A stretch of 64,000 bases of DNA from Ureibacillus composti (GCA_030348875.1 JAUCEP010000002.1:2807001-2871000), one strand, 5' to 3'. Numbered from the stretch's first letter, positions 51,465 through 59,965 are shown. Notes: generated by a model from the sequence alone, not told the origin. Numbers and translations: made by a program.

Positions 51465-51786
51465 TAGAATAACCTCCATCTTTTGAATAGATTACTATTA
51501 TGAATCTATCGTTTTGAACACACACCCAAAGGGACTAATTTTTGAAAATCTCGCTGTATACTCTTTCATATTAATCGCGACTAAATATCAAAATACAAAC
51601 AAACTATACAAATTACTTCAATAATCTATGATGATTTATTTGATAATATGACCAACATTACTTTATAAGAACTTTTTAAATAGAAAAAACCTCGCAAAAA
51701 ATTGCGAGGTTCTTTAAGAAAATTATATAGGTATTAACTAAATCACATTCTAATGATTTTACATTGCTATTAATCAATTGTACCAA
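51465..51786. other. Gap between ATPase and serine acetyltransferase genes
   Basis: It holds a perfect hairpin AACCTCGCAA (51688-51697) with TTGCGAGGTT (51702-51711) around AAAA, which acts as the serine acetyltransferase terminator (U run on the minus strand). The rest presumably contains the ATPase promoter. No gene is seen. Confidence 0.7.
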
Positions 51787-52674
51787 TTAATCATTTTTAA
51801 TTTTTGGAGAAGGCTGTGATTGATAGACGCGTGAGTTTGGTGGTACGGATTGAGTCAACCAAATATTCCCGCCAATCGTAGAATTACGTCCAATTTTTGT
51901 GTCTCCACCAAGGATTGTTGCACCAGCATAGATCACAACATGATCTTCAATATCAGGGTGGCGCTTGATTCCTTTAATTGGGTTACCTTGCTCATCAAGT
52001 GGGAAACTTTTCGCTCCTAATGTAACCCCTTGATAAATTTTCACATGTTTCCCGATTGTACATGTCTCCCCAATTACCACACCAGTACCGTGGTCAATAA
52101 AGAAATATTCCCCTATTGTCGCACCAGGATGAATATCGATTCCCGTTTTTTGATGTGCAAATTCGTTCATAATTCTTGGGATGATTGGCACTCCTGATTT
52201 ATATAGTTCGTGTGCAATTCTATGTATGCTGATTGCTTGGATGGATGGATAACTAAAAAGTATTTCTTCGGTTGAAGTTGTAGCAGGGTCTCCATCATAG
52301 GCAGCCTGAATATCAGTTTGAATCATTCTACGGATTTCTGGAAATTTATTAATTAAATTGATGACAATTTCATCTGCATTTAATTGGCTATCACTAGAAT
52401 TAGTAAATAGTACTTTTTCAATAATATCTCTTAAATCTAAAGCAGAAGTTCTTAATTTATTGCCAATCATGATATTTATGCGTGTTTCATCATTTGAGAA
52501 ACGATCACATAAACATGGGAAAAGTGCCGAACGGAAATTTTGAAGAATCTTATAAATTCTTTCTACCCCTTCAAACCCGATCGTTCTTTCAATCGAATAA
52601 TATTCTTTATGCACTTCTTCTAAAGATTTTGCAATGGTAGGAATTTCATTATTTAACCATTCGTTTAATTTCAT
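51787..52674 (-). CDS. Serine O-acetyltransferase, long EpsC/CysE type
   Basis: A 295-residue enzyme that makes O-acetylserine for cysteine synthesis. The helical N-terminal domain (to about 165) ends in IHRIAHELY, and the left-handed beta-helix has hexapeptides in GIDIHPGATIGEYFFIDHGTGVVIGETCTIG, the catalytic Asp-His pair and GGNIWLTQSVPPNSRV. It is longer at the N-terminus than B. subtilis CysE, like the EpsC form. The ATG follows GAGGTGA. No T-box leader was recognised, unlike classical cysE of Bacillus. Confidence 0.88.
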   Translation of the reverse strand: MKLNEWLNNEIPTIAKSLEEVHKEYYSIERTIGFEGVERIYKILQNFRSALFPCLCDRFSNDETRINIMIGNKLRTSALDLRDIIEKVLFTNSSDSQLNADEIVINLINKFPEIRRMIQTDIQAAYDGDPATTSTEEILFSYPSIQAISIHRIAHELYKSGVPIIPRIMNEFAHQKTGIDIHPGATIGEYFFIDHGTGVVIGETCTIGKHVKIYQGVTLGAKSFPLDEQGNPIKGIKRHPDIEDHVVIYAGATILGGDTKIGRNSTIGGNIWLTQSVPPNSRVYQSQPSPKIKND

Positions 52675-52985
52675 AACTGTTCACCTCATTAAAATTGTAA
52701 CAATCTTTTCTGTGACGAGTAACCGCAATAGCTTTCATTACTTGAAACGCCTATATTGACTATGACTATTATAGTATTATTTGAATGAAGAAAATCAAAT
52801 ATTATATCTTATCATATTATACCTATAATCTTTAAAATTGATAGTGTTATGTATTACATAAACTTGTAAGATCTTAACATCATTGAACGAACTCGTAAAC
52901 GCTACTCTCCTTCAACAGAAGCAAAAACGGAGCTTTTAACAATCATTCCATCATGATGGCAATTCCTCTTTAAATAGGAAACTAC
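52675..52985. other. Gap upstream of the serine acetyltransferase gene
   Basis: It contains the promoter region of the acetyltransferase and the end of the MFS gene. No T-box, riboswitch, strong terminator or coding sequence was recognised. Confidence 0.4.
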
Positions 52986-54233
52986 TTAAATTGTTTCTTC
53001 TTTTGATTCTTTAATTAGGATGACACCAATTAATCCCATAAAAGAAAATAGCAAAGGGATGATCAGCCCAAAATGATAACCAAGTGAGAGGTCATCTGGA
53101 AATAAATCAAGGACATTTCCGAAAAGAATTGGCAATAACACCGCGCTCAAAAATCCACCCGTATTCGCAAACCCTGTTACTACTCCAACTTCTGCTAATG
53201 GAAATGATTTACGTACCACGGCAAACGTCAGAGCACTTGTGCCATTTCCAAAACCTATAATAAACAGCAGAATAACTACTATTATAAAAGAAGGTTTGAT
53301 CCCTAACATAAACATCCCAATCCAACTGGTAAAAACAATGAGATGGACAACAGAATAGATTTTTTTAATTGACTCAACTCGTTTTGTAATCCAACTAATT
53401 GAAAGACCGCCAAGGATCGCACCAAAAAGACCATACATCATTAGCTGACTTGCTTCTAAACGAGATATTTCAAACACTTGTATTCCGTAAGGCACACCCC
53501 ACGAACCAATAAATCCAATATACGCCCCTACTAATCCAAAATGACAAAGAAATGTTGCCCATGCCTGGCGCGTAGAAACGGTTCTTCGCAAAATGAGCCA
53601 AAAACTTTCTCGAATAGGATTAGAAGTTTTCTTTGTTTCGGTTTCATCGACAAAGACTTTTTTAGGCTTCATCACCAAAACAGTATATAAAAGATAGCTT
53701 CCTAATATTAAAATAATGCCTATTGTCAGAAAGGGTGTTCTCCAACCTGAAAATGAGATCCAAGTAGATAATGGGACCGTCGCAGTTAATGAACCAACAC
53801 TAGCAACAAGCGAAACTACCCCCATCAATCTGATAAATTCCTGGGCTTTAAACCACTGACTCAAAATTAACACAAGGTTCACAAAAATCATGGAGTCCCC
53901 TATGCCCACAATTAGGCGAGAGGAAATTAATACGAATTCATTTGGTGCAAGACTAAAGAGTAAACTTCCAATCCCATTAAGCAGTGTCCCCATAATGAGA
54001 AAGCGGTTGGGCCCATATCGGTCAGATAAAAGACCAACAGGAATTTGCAGCCCTGCATACGCAAAAAATTGAAAACTACTCATCAACCCAATAATTGTTG
54101 CTTTCACATGAAAATCGCTCATTAATTGGTCCGTAATGATCCCCGGAGCAGTTCTCTGGCTAATAATGATAAAATAAGCAAACAATACAGTAGCCAGTAC
54201 GACCCATCGATAACGACTTTCCTGTTTATTCAT
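52986..54233 (-). CDS. MFS transporter of unknown substrate
   Basis: A 415-residue 12-TM MFS protein. The first helix region RWVVLATVLFAYFIIISQRTAPG and motif A GLLSDRYGPNRFLIMG resemble the ACS/OFA-like organic-anion and nitrate-type MFS groups. The ATG at 54233 follows AGAGGAT; an in-frame ATG at 54302 lacks an RBS. The leader upstream contains a long stable hairpin (54475-54527). No linked enzyme indicates the substrate. Confidence 0.82.
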   Translation of the reverse strand: MNKQESRYRWVVLATVLFAYFIIISQRTAPGIITDQLMSDFHVKATIIGLMSSFQFFAYAGLQIPVGLLSDRYGPNRFLIMGTLLNGIGSLLFSLAPNEFVLISSRLIVGIGDSMIFVNLVLILSQWFKAQEFIRLMGVVSLVASVGSLTATVPLSTWISFSGWRTPFLTIGIILILGSYLLYTVLVMKPKKVFVDETETKKTSNPIRESFWLILRRTVSTRQAWATFLCHFGLVGAYIGFIGSWGVPYGIQVFEISRLEASQLMMYGLFGAILGGLSISWITKRVESIKKIYSVVHLIVFTSWIGMFMLGIKPSFIIVVILLFIIGFGNGTSALTFAVVRKSFPLAEVGVVTGFANTGGFLSAVLLPILFGNVLDLFPDDLSLGYHFGLIIPLLFSFMGLIGVILIKESKEETI

Positions 54234-54474
54234 CTCTATGTATCCTCTTTCGTATAAATATATTCCAACATTCCGTTTAAAAACAAACAGAGCAGCGTTC
54301 ATTCACTGCTCCTAAAGAATACCATTTCTCCCCTAATCATTGGTATAGGTAAATAGAAATTACAATTAATAATAAAGTTGTTTTTAACGACCATTTTCTT
54401 CATCATATGCATGCATTTGATAAGATACAACAAAATCCCTAATTTTTCGCTTTTTTATTCCTATAGAAAATACA

Positions 54475-54527
54475 AAAGACCGTTTCCTTGTGTTAAGTGT
54501 TACCAGCACCTAACGGAAACGGTCTTT
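54475..54527 (-). promoter_or_regulatory. Long hairpin in the MFS leader, possible attenuator
   Basis: AAAGACCGTTTCC (54475-54487) is perfectly complementary to GGAAACGGTCTTT (54515-54527). Inside, GTTA/TAAC and GTG/CAC arms extend the stem, leaving a 7-nt loop and a 4-nt bulge. On the minus-strand transcript a U-rich tract follows. It lies about 240 nt upstream of the MFS start, so it may be a terminator for a short leader RNA. The rest of 54234-54738 is gene-free. Confidence 0.6.
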
Positions 54528-54737
54528 CATTTCGAATCGCTTGTATTCTTATATTATTTTACAATATTATAATTGTTTTGTACACCCCATTCTCAAATTT
54601 TTTCATCTCCCTACACGCCCATCACGATAAACCAACAACTACAATTCTATATAATTATTTAAATCACTAGATTAATTGTAAATAATCACATTTTCATATA
54701 TAATGAAACTATCACGTGATAGTTTGGAGGGAAGAAC

Positions 54738-55142
54738 GTTGGGAACGAGAAACTAAAAATTGGTGAATTAGCAGAAGTAACAGGTATTACAAAGCGAACG
54801 ATTGATTATTACACGAATCTTGGTCTATTAAAAGCCGAACGTTCTACTTCGAACTATCGGTATTACACATCAGAGACAATTGAACAACTTCATAAAATTG
54901 AAGAGATGAAAGCATGCGGCATGAGTTTACAAGACATTAAAAAGTTGATTAAACAAGAAAATGAATATGAAGAAATTGACCTTCATGAAATTCGTTTACA
55001 CATGCAAACTCTAAAAAAAGAAATTTCCAGTTTATTAGATCAAATGCAACAACAAGAACAAACAACACAAACATCGATTAAAAATAAAGTTTCATCCGAA
55101 AGTGTTGCTTTAATGCAAACACTATTATTATTAATAACCTAG
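54738..55142 (+). pseudogene. MerR-family regulator with apparent frameshift at the start codon
   Basis: The frame encodes a MerR protein of about 134 residues: IGELAEVTGITKRTIDYYTNLGLL (HTH and wing), SNYRYYTSETIEQLHKIEEMK, GMSLQDIKKLI and a coiled-coil LHMQTLKKEISSLLDQMQQQ. No ATG, GTG or TTG precedes the HTH in frame; the first ATG (54906) would delete the HTH. A TTG at 54739, 8 nt after GGAGGG, is one base out of frame. One extra G in the GGG run at 54741-54743 would give TTG-GGG-AAC-GAG-AAA-CTA-AAA and restore the gene. So either the sequence or the genome lost one base. The stop codon overlaps the RBS of the next gene. Confidence 0.75.
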
Positions 55143-55179
55143 GAGGTGAAGTCTTACTTTTTTTAAGTAAGACATTTAG
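55141..55179 (+). promoter_or_regulatory. Ribosome binding site separated from the start by a hairpin
   Basis: AGGAGGTGA (55141-55149) overlaps the MerR stop codon. It is followed by GTCTTACTT (55151-55159) paired with AAGTAAGAC (55165-55173) around five T residues, and then the TTG start at 55180. An in-frame TAG at 55177 rules out an earlier start. The hairpin would bring the site to within about 8 nt of the start. Confidence 0.6.
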
Positions 55180-56490
55180 TTGACCGCAATAAATTTAACG
55201 ATTTTTATTGTTTTAATCGCATTAACGGCATTTTTCGTTGCAACGGAATTTGCTATTGTAAAAGTAAGACAATCAAAAATAGATCAGTTAGTCGCTGAAG
55301 GAAAAAAAGGTGCTCTAGCCGCCAAACATGTTACAACTCATTTAGATGAATACCTATCAGCCTGTCAATTAGGTATTACTGTAACAGCTCTTGGTATTGG
55401 TATGGTTGGTGAATCTACCTTTGAATTTATTTTACATCCTGCTTTTGAGACAATCGGGATTCCTTCTGACTATGTTCACTTCTTTACGATTGGGGCTGCT
55501 TTTGTCATCGCAACATTTTTACACGTTGTTGTAGGTGAACTAGCTCCAAAAACAGCGGCGATCCAAAAATCTGAAACGATCACCCTTTTATTTGCAAAAC
55601 CCATTATGATTTTCTATAAACTTTTATATCCATTTATTTGGTTCTTAAATGGTTCTGCGCGTATCTTAGTAGGATTATTTGGCATGAAACCTGCTTCTGA
55701 ACATGAGCTTTCTCACACAGAAGAAGAATTACGATTATTATTAACGGAAAGCTATAAAAGCGGCGAAATTAACCAAAATGAATTAAAATATGTAAACAAC
55801 GTATTTGAATTTGATGATCGAATCGCCCGTGAGATCATGGTGCCTCGTACGGAGATTGTAGGATTTGAAAAACATATAACATTTAATGAAGTGTTAACAA
55901 CAATCGAAGAAGAACGCTATACACGTTACCCTGTTTACGAAGAAGACCGAGATAATATTATCGGGTTTATCAATATAAAAGATTTCCTAACACAAGGCAT
56001 CAACAATCGAATTTCTGCTGATACCTTTAAATTAGATCATTTTATGAATCCTGTCATAAAAGTACTTGAAACAACACCGATCCAAGTTTTATTAACAAAA
56101 ATGCAAAAAGAACGTACACATATTGCTATTTTATTAGATGAATATGGAGGAACTTCTGGTTTAGTAACTGTTGAAGACATTTTAGAAGAATTAGTCGGCG
56201 AAATTCGAGACGAGTTTGATGATGATGAAATTGCTCAGATCCGAAAAGTAAAAGCTGGCCATTATATCATTCATGCAAAAGTATTATTAGAGGATGTTGC
56301 CACACTTCTAAATGTTCCATTAGAAAATCCAGATGTTGATACAATCGGTGGATGGTACTTCACTCAAGATATGGAATTAAACCAAGAGAATGTTATTGAA
56401 TTTGAAGGCTATACATTCTCTATTTTCGAAAAGGAAGACCACCATTTACAATTTATTGAAATCAAACAAAATGCAAATGTAACAGTTTAG
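55180..56490 (+). CDS. CNNM/CBS-domain membrane protein (hemolysin C family)
   Basis: A 436-residue protein with an N-terminal CNNM domain of three to four helices (1-195; FVATEFAIVKVRQSKIDQL, VVVGELAPKTAAIQKSE). Two CBS domains follow (about 215-335; IAREIMVPRTEIVGF, RYPVYEEDRDNIIGFINIKD, TSGLVTVEDILEELVGEI) and a C-terminal CorC_HlyC domain. Relatives export or regulate Mg2+ or Co2+. It starts at TTG with an unusual upstream RBS arrangement and is probably co-transcribed with the MerR gene. A terminator follows. Confidence 0.9.
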   Translation: MTAINLTIFIVLIALTAFFVATEFAIVKVRQSKIDQLVAEGKKGALAAKHVTTHLDEYLSACQLGITVTALGIGMVGESTFEFILHPAFETIGIPSDYVHFFTIGAAFVIATFLHVVVGELAPKTAAIQKSETITLLFAKPIMIFYKLLYPFIWFLNGSARILVGLFGMKPASEHELSHTEEELRLLLTESYKSGEINQNELKYVNNVFEFDDRIAREIMVPRTEIVGFEKHITFNEVLTTIEEERYTRYPVYEEDRDNIIGFINIKDFLTQGINNRISADTFKLDHFMNPVIKVLETTPIQVLLTKMQKERTHIAILLDEYGGTSGLVTVEDILEELVGEIRDEFDDDEIAQIRKVKAGHYIIHAKVLLEDVATLLNVPLENPDVDTIGGWYFTQDMELNQENVIEFEGYTFSIFEKEDHHLQFIEIKQNANVTV

Positions 56491-56501
56491 TTTAATACAA
56501 G

Positions 56502-56535
56502 AGAGCATCTCCATTAAGGTGGGATGCTCTTTTTT
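56502..56535 (+). terminator. Terminator of the CNNM/CBS gene
   Basis: AGAGCATC (56502-56509) pairs with GATGCTCT (56523-56530), with an inner CC/GG, followed by a T run. It may also end the convergent small gene at 56544-56690. Confidence 0.85.
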
Positions 56536-56543
56536 ACACCACT

Positions 56544-56690
56544 TCATAGAAGGTGTTTAACGAAGCGAATCATCATTCTCGGTACGAAAAGTAAGAGATT
56601 GAATATCAATTCAAGAAAAATTGAATTTCGAATTTCGATCATAAGTTCTTTAAAGAATCCGCGCTTTCTCTCCCGTTTTTCCTTTTCCAT
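56544..56690 (-). CDS. Small basic membrane protein, 48 residues
   Basis: A 48-residue protein: a very basic start (MEKEKRERKRGF), then a hydrophobic helix (LELIFNLLLFVPRMM) and a short basic end. It is convergent with the CNNM/CBS gene and stops 9 bp from its terminator. The RBS is weak (AAAGAG). The basic-amphipathic layout is typical of small Bacillales membrane proteins, but no family was recognised. The opposite strand also has an open frame, which lacks coding character. Confidence 0.5.
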   Translation of the reverse strand: MEKEKRERKRGFFKELMIEIRNSIFLELIFNLLLFVPRMMIRFVKHLL

Positions 56691-56808
56691 CTACTCTTTT
56701 TCCACTCACTAACATATTTGTTCCCAACAATACTACACTTAAAGTCTGTTTATTGTGTACATAAACAAGAAGAAAATACTCATATTAGACATGAGAGGAG
56801 ATGAAAGT

Positions 56809-56991
56809 ATGACAAATAATGAAAAAAAGGGAAAGAAAAGTCCAATTGATGTATCTAATGATAATATCAGTTATTCCAAAAATGAAGAATTCGGTTTAAT
56901 TACAGTTTCTCACCCGGACAAAAATGATTCTCCAAAATTATCTGTTGAGGAAGCTATGAAAAAAATGAACAACAATCAGGGTGGCCGTTAA
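56809..56991 (+). CDS. Small hydrophilic hypothetical protein, 60 residues
   Basis: A 60-residue, Lys/Asn/Ser-rich protein with no hydrophobic segment; the C-terminal part (KLSVEEAMKKMNNNQGGR) looks helical. The ATG at 56809 follows AGGAGATGA and is preferred over a longer frame from 56755. CATATTA (56781-56787) is one mismatch from a sigma-G -10 with a poor -35, so spore expression is possible but unproven. No family was recognised. Confidence 0.6.
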   Translation: MTNNEKKGKKSPIDVSNDNISYSKNEEFGLITVSHPDKNDSPKLSVEEAMKKMNNNQGGR

Positions 56992-57191
56992 AATTTCACT
57001 TTAATTCGTCAGTGAGTGGTTAGAACAAAAGGTTAAAATGAATGTATTTAAACGGTGAGTGCTTCATGTACTCATCTTTTTTCATGCCCTCAACTATTAC
57101 GCTTTCATCTCTTTTCAAACCACTTCCATCTCCCTTATCCCCATGCATTTCCTTACCTAAAAGAAAACATTTTATTAATTGGGCTTTTATC

Positions 57192-57238
57192 TGTTATACA
57201 TCAGTTAAAAAATGAATATATTGTTATATATCAATTAA
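57192..57238 (+). repeat. Direct repeat pair upstream of a small gene
   Basis: TGTTATACATCAGTTAA (57192-57208) and TGTTATATATCAATTAA (57222-57238) match at 15 of 17 positions and are 30 bp apart, about three helical turns. The second copy ends 2 bp before the RBS of the 57251 gene. They may be operator sites. Confidence 0.6.
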
Positions 57239-57250
57239 GGGGATGAGAAA

Positions 57251-57403
57251 ATGTTTTCAGAAAAAGAGCGAAAAAACATGATTCAGTTTTTAGTAATGTA
57301 TTTTGGTGTGGATCTTATTCAGTTAGCAAATTTAAGCGACCGTATGTTAGAGGCTACATACGAATTTGCCTATAAAAGAAAAGAAATGGAAAGTGATTTT
57401 TAA
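57251..57403 (+). CDS. Small protein resembling the BH0509 family, 50 residues
   Basis: A 50-residue soluble protein beginning MFSEKERKNMIQFLVMYFG and ending YEFAYKRKEMESDF. The pattern ERKNMI-F-V, then DLIQLANLSD and a Tyr-rich end resembles the BH0509 group of tiny Bacillales proteins (recalled, not searched); their function is unknown. The ATG follows AAGGGGATGAG. A direct repeat pair lies immediately upstream. Confidence 0.6.
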   Translation: MFSEKERKNMIQFLVMYFGVDLIQLANLSDRMLEATYEFAYKRKEMESDF

Positions 57404-57463
57404 TAAACGAAAATTAGATTTTTTTGCTGTTAATTCTAATAATGAATCCTATTAAAGATCCGG

Positions 57464-57640
57464 TGAGAGCGGACTAAGAGGCCAACACGACGTTGGTCAT
57501 GGGGGCAAGACATGCTGCTGTAGCGTTTTTGCCACCGGCTTTGGATAAGGTCCGCTCACATAAAATTTTTCTTTCTAAACTTTCCGGAAACTGGCGCGGC
57601 TTACAGTGGTAGGCCGCGGTTTCTGGAGAATGGCTAACAC
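57464..57640 (-). repeat. Structured repeat, copy 3 (minus orientation), different inner insert
   Basis: Read on the minus strand it begins GTGTTAGCCATTCTCCAG and repeats the CGCGGC/GCCGCG hairpin and the GAGCGGAC/GTCCGCTC arms of copies 1 and 2. The sequence inside those arms is unrelated to theirs and includes its own hairpin CCAAC/GTTGG (about 57483-57496) and a GGCAA/TTGCC pair. It lies between a small gene and the diguanylate cyclase gene. Confidence 0.85.
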
Positions 57641-57808
57641 TTATTGCATCAAACTATAAAGTTTCAATTTCTTATTATAGATAATACTGGCTTTCCTTAA
57701 AAATTCTACTTATGTCCAAAGGCCTCTTTAATTTATATTACTATCCTGTTCACGTTTTACTACATACACAGCGTCTGGATATTATGATTTTAGAGGCATT
57801 TTGCTTCC

Positions 57809-59380
57809 TTATTTGAATTGCATGTTTTCCTTAAATACTTGAACTCTATTTCTTCCATTTCTCTTTGCCGCGTAAAGAGCTTCATCAGCCTTCCTGATCG
57901 CAAGTTTAATAACTTCCTGTTGGTCGTCTAATGTTCTCTGTACTTGTGCGATTCCAAAACTAGACGTTACATTAACGTTGTAGAAGTCATGATTACGGAT
58001 GAAACTTTCTGAGATTTTAATTCTAATGGTATTCGTTAATTCAAACGCTTCATCAACATTCATATCAGATAATAAAACTATAAACTCTTCCCCACCATAA
58101 CGACCAATTAAATCTTGTGGTCCTAAACAATCCTTTACCAACTCTGCGATATGACTAAGGACTAGATCCCCTGTTTCGTGTCCGTATGTATCATTAATTT
58201 TTTTAAAATGATCGATATCGAACAAAACTAAGTAAGCATTACGTTTTTCTCTTGCCAGTGAGTCTAATTTTCTTATTGATTGTTCTAAAAAGTAAGTCCT
58301 ATTATAAATTTTGGTTAATCCATCATAACTAGCAAGTAGCTTGAGCTTTTCTTGCAATTCTACTCTCTCGGTGATATTCACAAAAGTGATAATCGTCCCT
58401 ATATTCGTGCCATTAGCATTTACTACCTGCGAAAAACGAACTTGATAGTGTGCAATTTGGGTACCTTTTACGCACTCATAGTCGCAGTCCCTTCCAAGCA
58501 TAATGAGGTCTCTAATTTTTTTATCCTCATTCAGCACTATCCCTATTGGTTTTCCTAAAGAAAACGTATTTAACATTGGCATTACTTGTTGAATGGACTT
58601 ATTGTAATCGACAATTGCTCCATTTTGATCTAACACAATGACTCCTTCAAGCATGCTTTCAAATACCTTTTCCCTAGCTATTGGCAGTACATTAAACATT
58701 TGAAAAGTAAATAATGCTACTCCATGAAAGATAAAAGAAAGACTCATCGAAACTGGACCTAAGTCAATTCCAAAGGGGCTTAAATCGTTTAAATAAAAGT
58801 GGTTTGCAGCGATTGGTACAAATAATCCTGCAACCATTGTTAAGATTTGCAATTTAAAACGAAACAATGACTTTTTTAATTGTAATAATAAGATGATCAT
58901 GCTAATTGAAAGACATATGAAAAGATAAAGTGAATGAACATAAAAAAATGGGCCATATTCCATATCTGCAATTGGAAATGTTGTGTCAGTTCGCAATCGA
59001 ACAGATGAATAATATAGATGATGGAGTTCATTGGTATGATGTGTAAACACCGTAATCAAAGGTATGCCAAACAGCACATAATAAAATTTTTGCCTAAGTT
59101 TAACACCAACATATTCAAAACACATTAACAAAGTAAAAGCAGGAATAAATGGCATAACAAAATACTCTATGCCTAACCAAAAGGTAATCTCCTGCAATGT
59201 CGAACTAGCCAATTCAAATGCATAAGAAAAAGTAAATATTGCCGATAAAAATGTGACAATAATATAGTGTCTTGCACCAGGCGCATCTTTAAGTTTTACA
59301 TAGGAGAATAGACATATTATAAGACTTAGAACACCTGCAAATACAATAATCAAAATATAACTCCGTAATTCTTCAATCAT
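57809..59380 (-). CDS. Membrane-bound diguanylate cyclase (7TM sensor-PAS-GGDEF)
   Basis: A 523-residue protein. About seven hydrophobic segments at the N-terminus (1-225) resemble the 7TM histidine-kinase-N sensor. A PAS domain follows (about 235-345; EGVIVLDQNGAIVDYN), then a GGDEF domain with FDIDHFKKINDTYGHETGD and an intact GGEEF active loop, so it should make c-di-GMP. The usual RxxD inhibitory site five residues before GGEEF is replaced by GPQD, suggesting no product inhibition. The ATG follows TTGGAGAA. The signal sensed is unknown. Confidence 0.9.
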   Translation of the reverse strand: MIEELRSYILIIVFAGVLSLIICLFSYVKLKDAPGARHYIIVTFLSAIFTFSYAFELASSTLQEITFWLGIEYFVMPFIPAFTLLMCFEYVGVKLRQKFYYVLFGIPLITVFTHHTNELHHLYYSSVRLRTDTTFPIADMEYGPFFYVHSLYLFICLSISMIILLLQLKKSLFRFKLQILTMVAGLFVPIAANHFYLNDLSPFGIDLGPVSMSLSFIFHGVALFTFQMFNVLPIAREKVFESMLEGVIVLDQNGAIVDYNKSIQQVMPMLNTFSLGKPIGIVLNEDKKIRDLIMLGRDCDYECVKGTQIAHYQVRFSQVVNANGTNIGTIITFVNITERVELQEKLKLLASYDGLTKIYNRTYFLEQSIRKLDSLAREKRNAYLVLFDIDHFKKINDTYGHETGDLVLSHIAELVKDCLGPQDLIGRYGGEEFIVLLSDMNVDEAFELTNTIRIKISESFIRNHDFYNVNVTSSFGIAQVQRTLDDQQEVIKLAIRKADEALYAAKRNGRNRVQVFKENMQFK

Positions 59381-59553
59381 ATATTCTCCAAGTAATAAAA
59401 ACAGTTTTAACCTATTATATAATTGTTTCTCATAAAATGTAATTTAAATTAATCACAAATACCATTTTATCTCTAATTCAAATTTATCTTATATTTAGAT
59501 AGTTTTAATCTCTTCTCTGACTAGATTATATAAATTCAATAAAGTATAATAAA

Positions 59554-59605
59554 TTTAGATGAAGTGCTACACTTCATCTAAAAGGCTCCGCCAAGCCTTT
59601 CCGCC
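59554..59605. terminator. Two adjacent hairpins between convergent-side transcripts
   Basis: TTTAGATGAAGTG/ACTTCATCTAAA (about 59554-59583) and AAAGGCT/AGCCTTT (59581-59600) lie side by side, followed by CCGCCTTTTT. They are in the gene-free region upstream of the diguanylate cyclase gene (59381-59632). Which transcript they end is not clear. Confidence 0.6.
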
Positions 59606-59632
59606 TTTTTAATTAGTGATGATTTTAAATAG

Positions 59633-59663
59633 AAAAAACTCTCCTGCCATTGGAGAGTTTTTT
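59633..59663 (-). terminator. Terminator of the 60-kb minus-strand small genes
   Basis: AAAAAACTCTCC (59633-59644) pairs perfectly with GGAGAGTTTTTT (59652-59663) around a 7-nt loop. The A- and T-rich arms make it usable in both directions. Confidence 0.85.
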
Positions 59664-59815
59664 CCTTTTTCAAGAATCAATCTCATTTTTAGAATGATTC
59701 ACATAAAAATCAAAAAAGCTAACTTAGTTAATTAAACAAATATTTGAACCCTTTTTATCTAGATTTCGAAAATAAGTTTGGAAAATAAATTTGTTCCTCA
59801 TCCAAAGAATTCTAG

Positions 59816-59965
59816 TTAAACTTCCAAATACTTATATCGATCATTACACTTTTCAAGTTCGCTTAATGCGAGTTCTATTTCCTTTTTTGAGTGATTTTTA
59901 AGTAAGGTCATCATTTGTTTTTTCTCTTCTGATGAAAGCAACTTAGTTGTTCGGTGTTTTCCCAC
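59816..59965 (-). CDS. Possible small protein, 49 residues, overlapping the upstream gene
   Basis: A 49-residue, highly charged helical protein (SSEEKKQMMTLLKNHSKKEI, then SELEKCNDRYKYLEV). It starts at GTG 59965 within the 3' end of the upstream gene, overlapping by 23 bp in another frame, with AGAGGA directly before it. A terminator follows. The overlap and RBS suggest translational coupling, but the family is unknown and the start could be a downstream ATG. Confidence 0.5.
   Translation of the reverse strand: MGKHRTTKLLSSEEKKQMMTLLKNHSKKEIELALSELEKCNDRYKYLEV

Noticed and set aside
52675-52985. Possible T-box upstream of the serine acetyltransferase gene
   Set aside because: No GNUGG-type sequence with a paired terminator was recognised in the 311-bp gap.
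56524-56712. Open frame of 62 codons on the plus strand
   Set aside because: It starts inside the CNNM/CBS terminator and lies opposite the more plausible small membrane protein gene.
57055-57246. Open frame of 63 codons on the plus strand
   Set aside because: No RBS, low-complexity composition, and it overlaps the direct repeats upstream of the better-supported gene at 57251.
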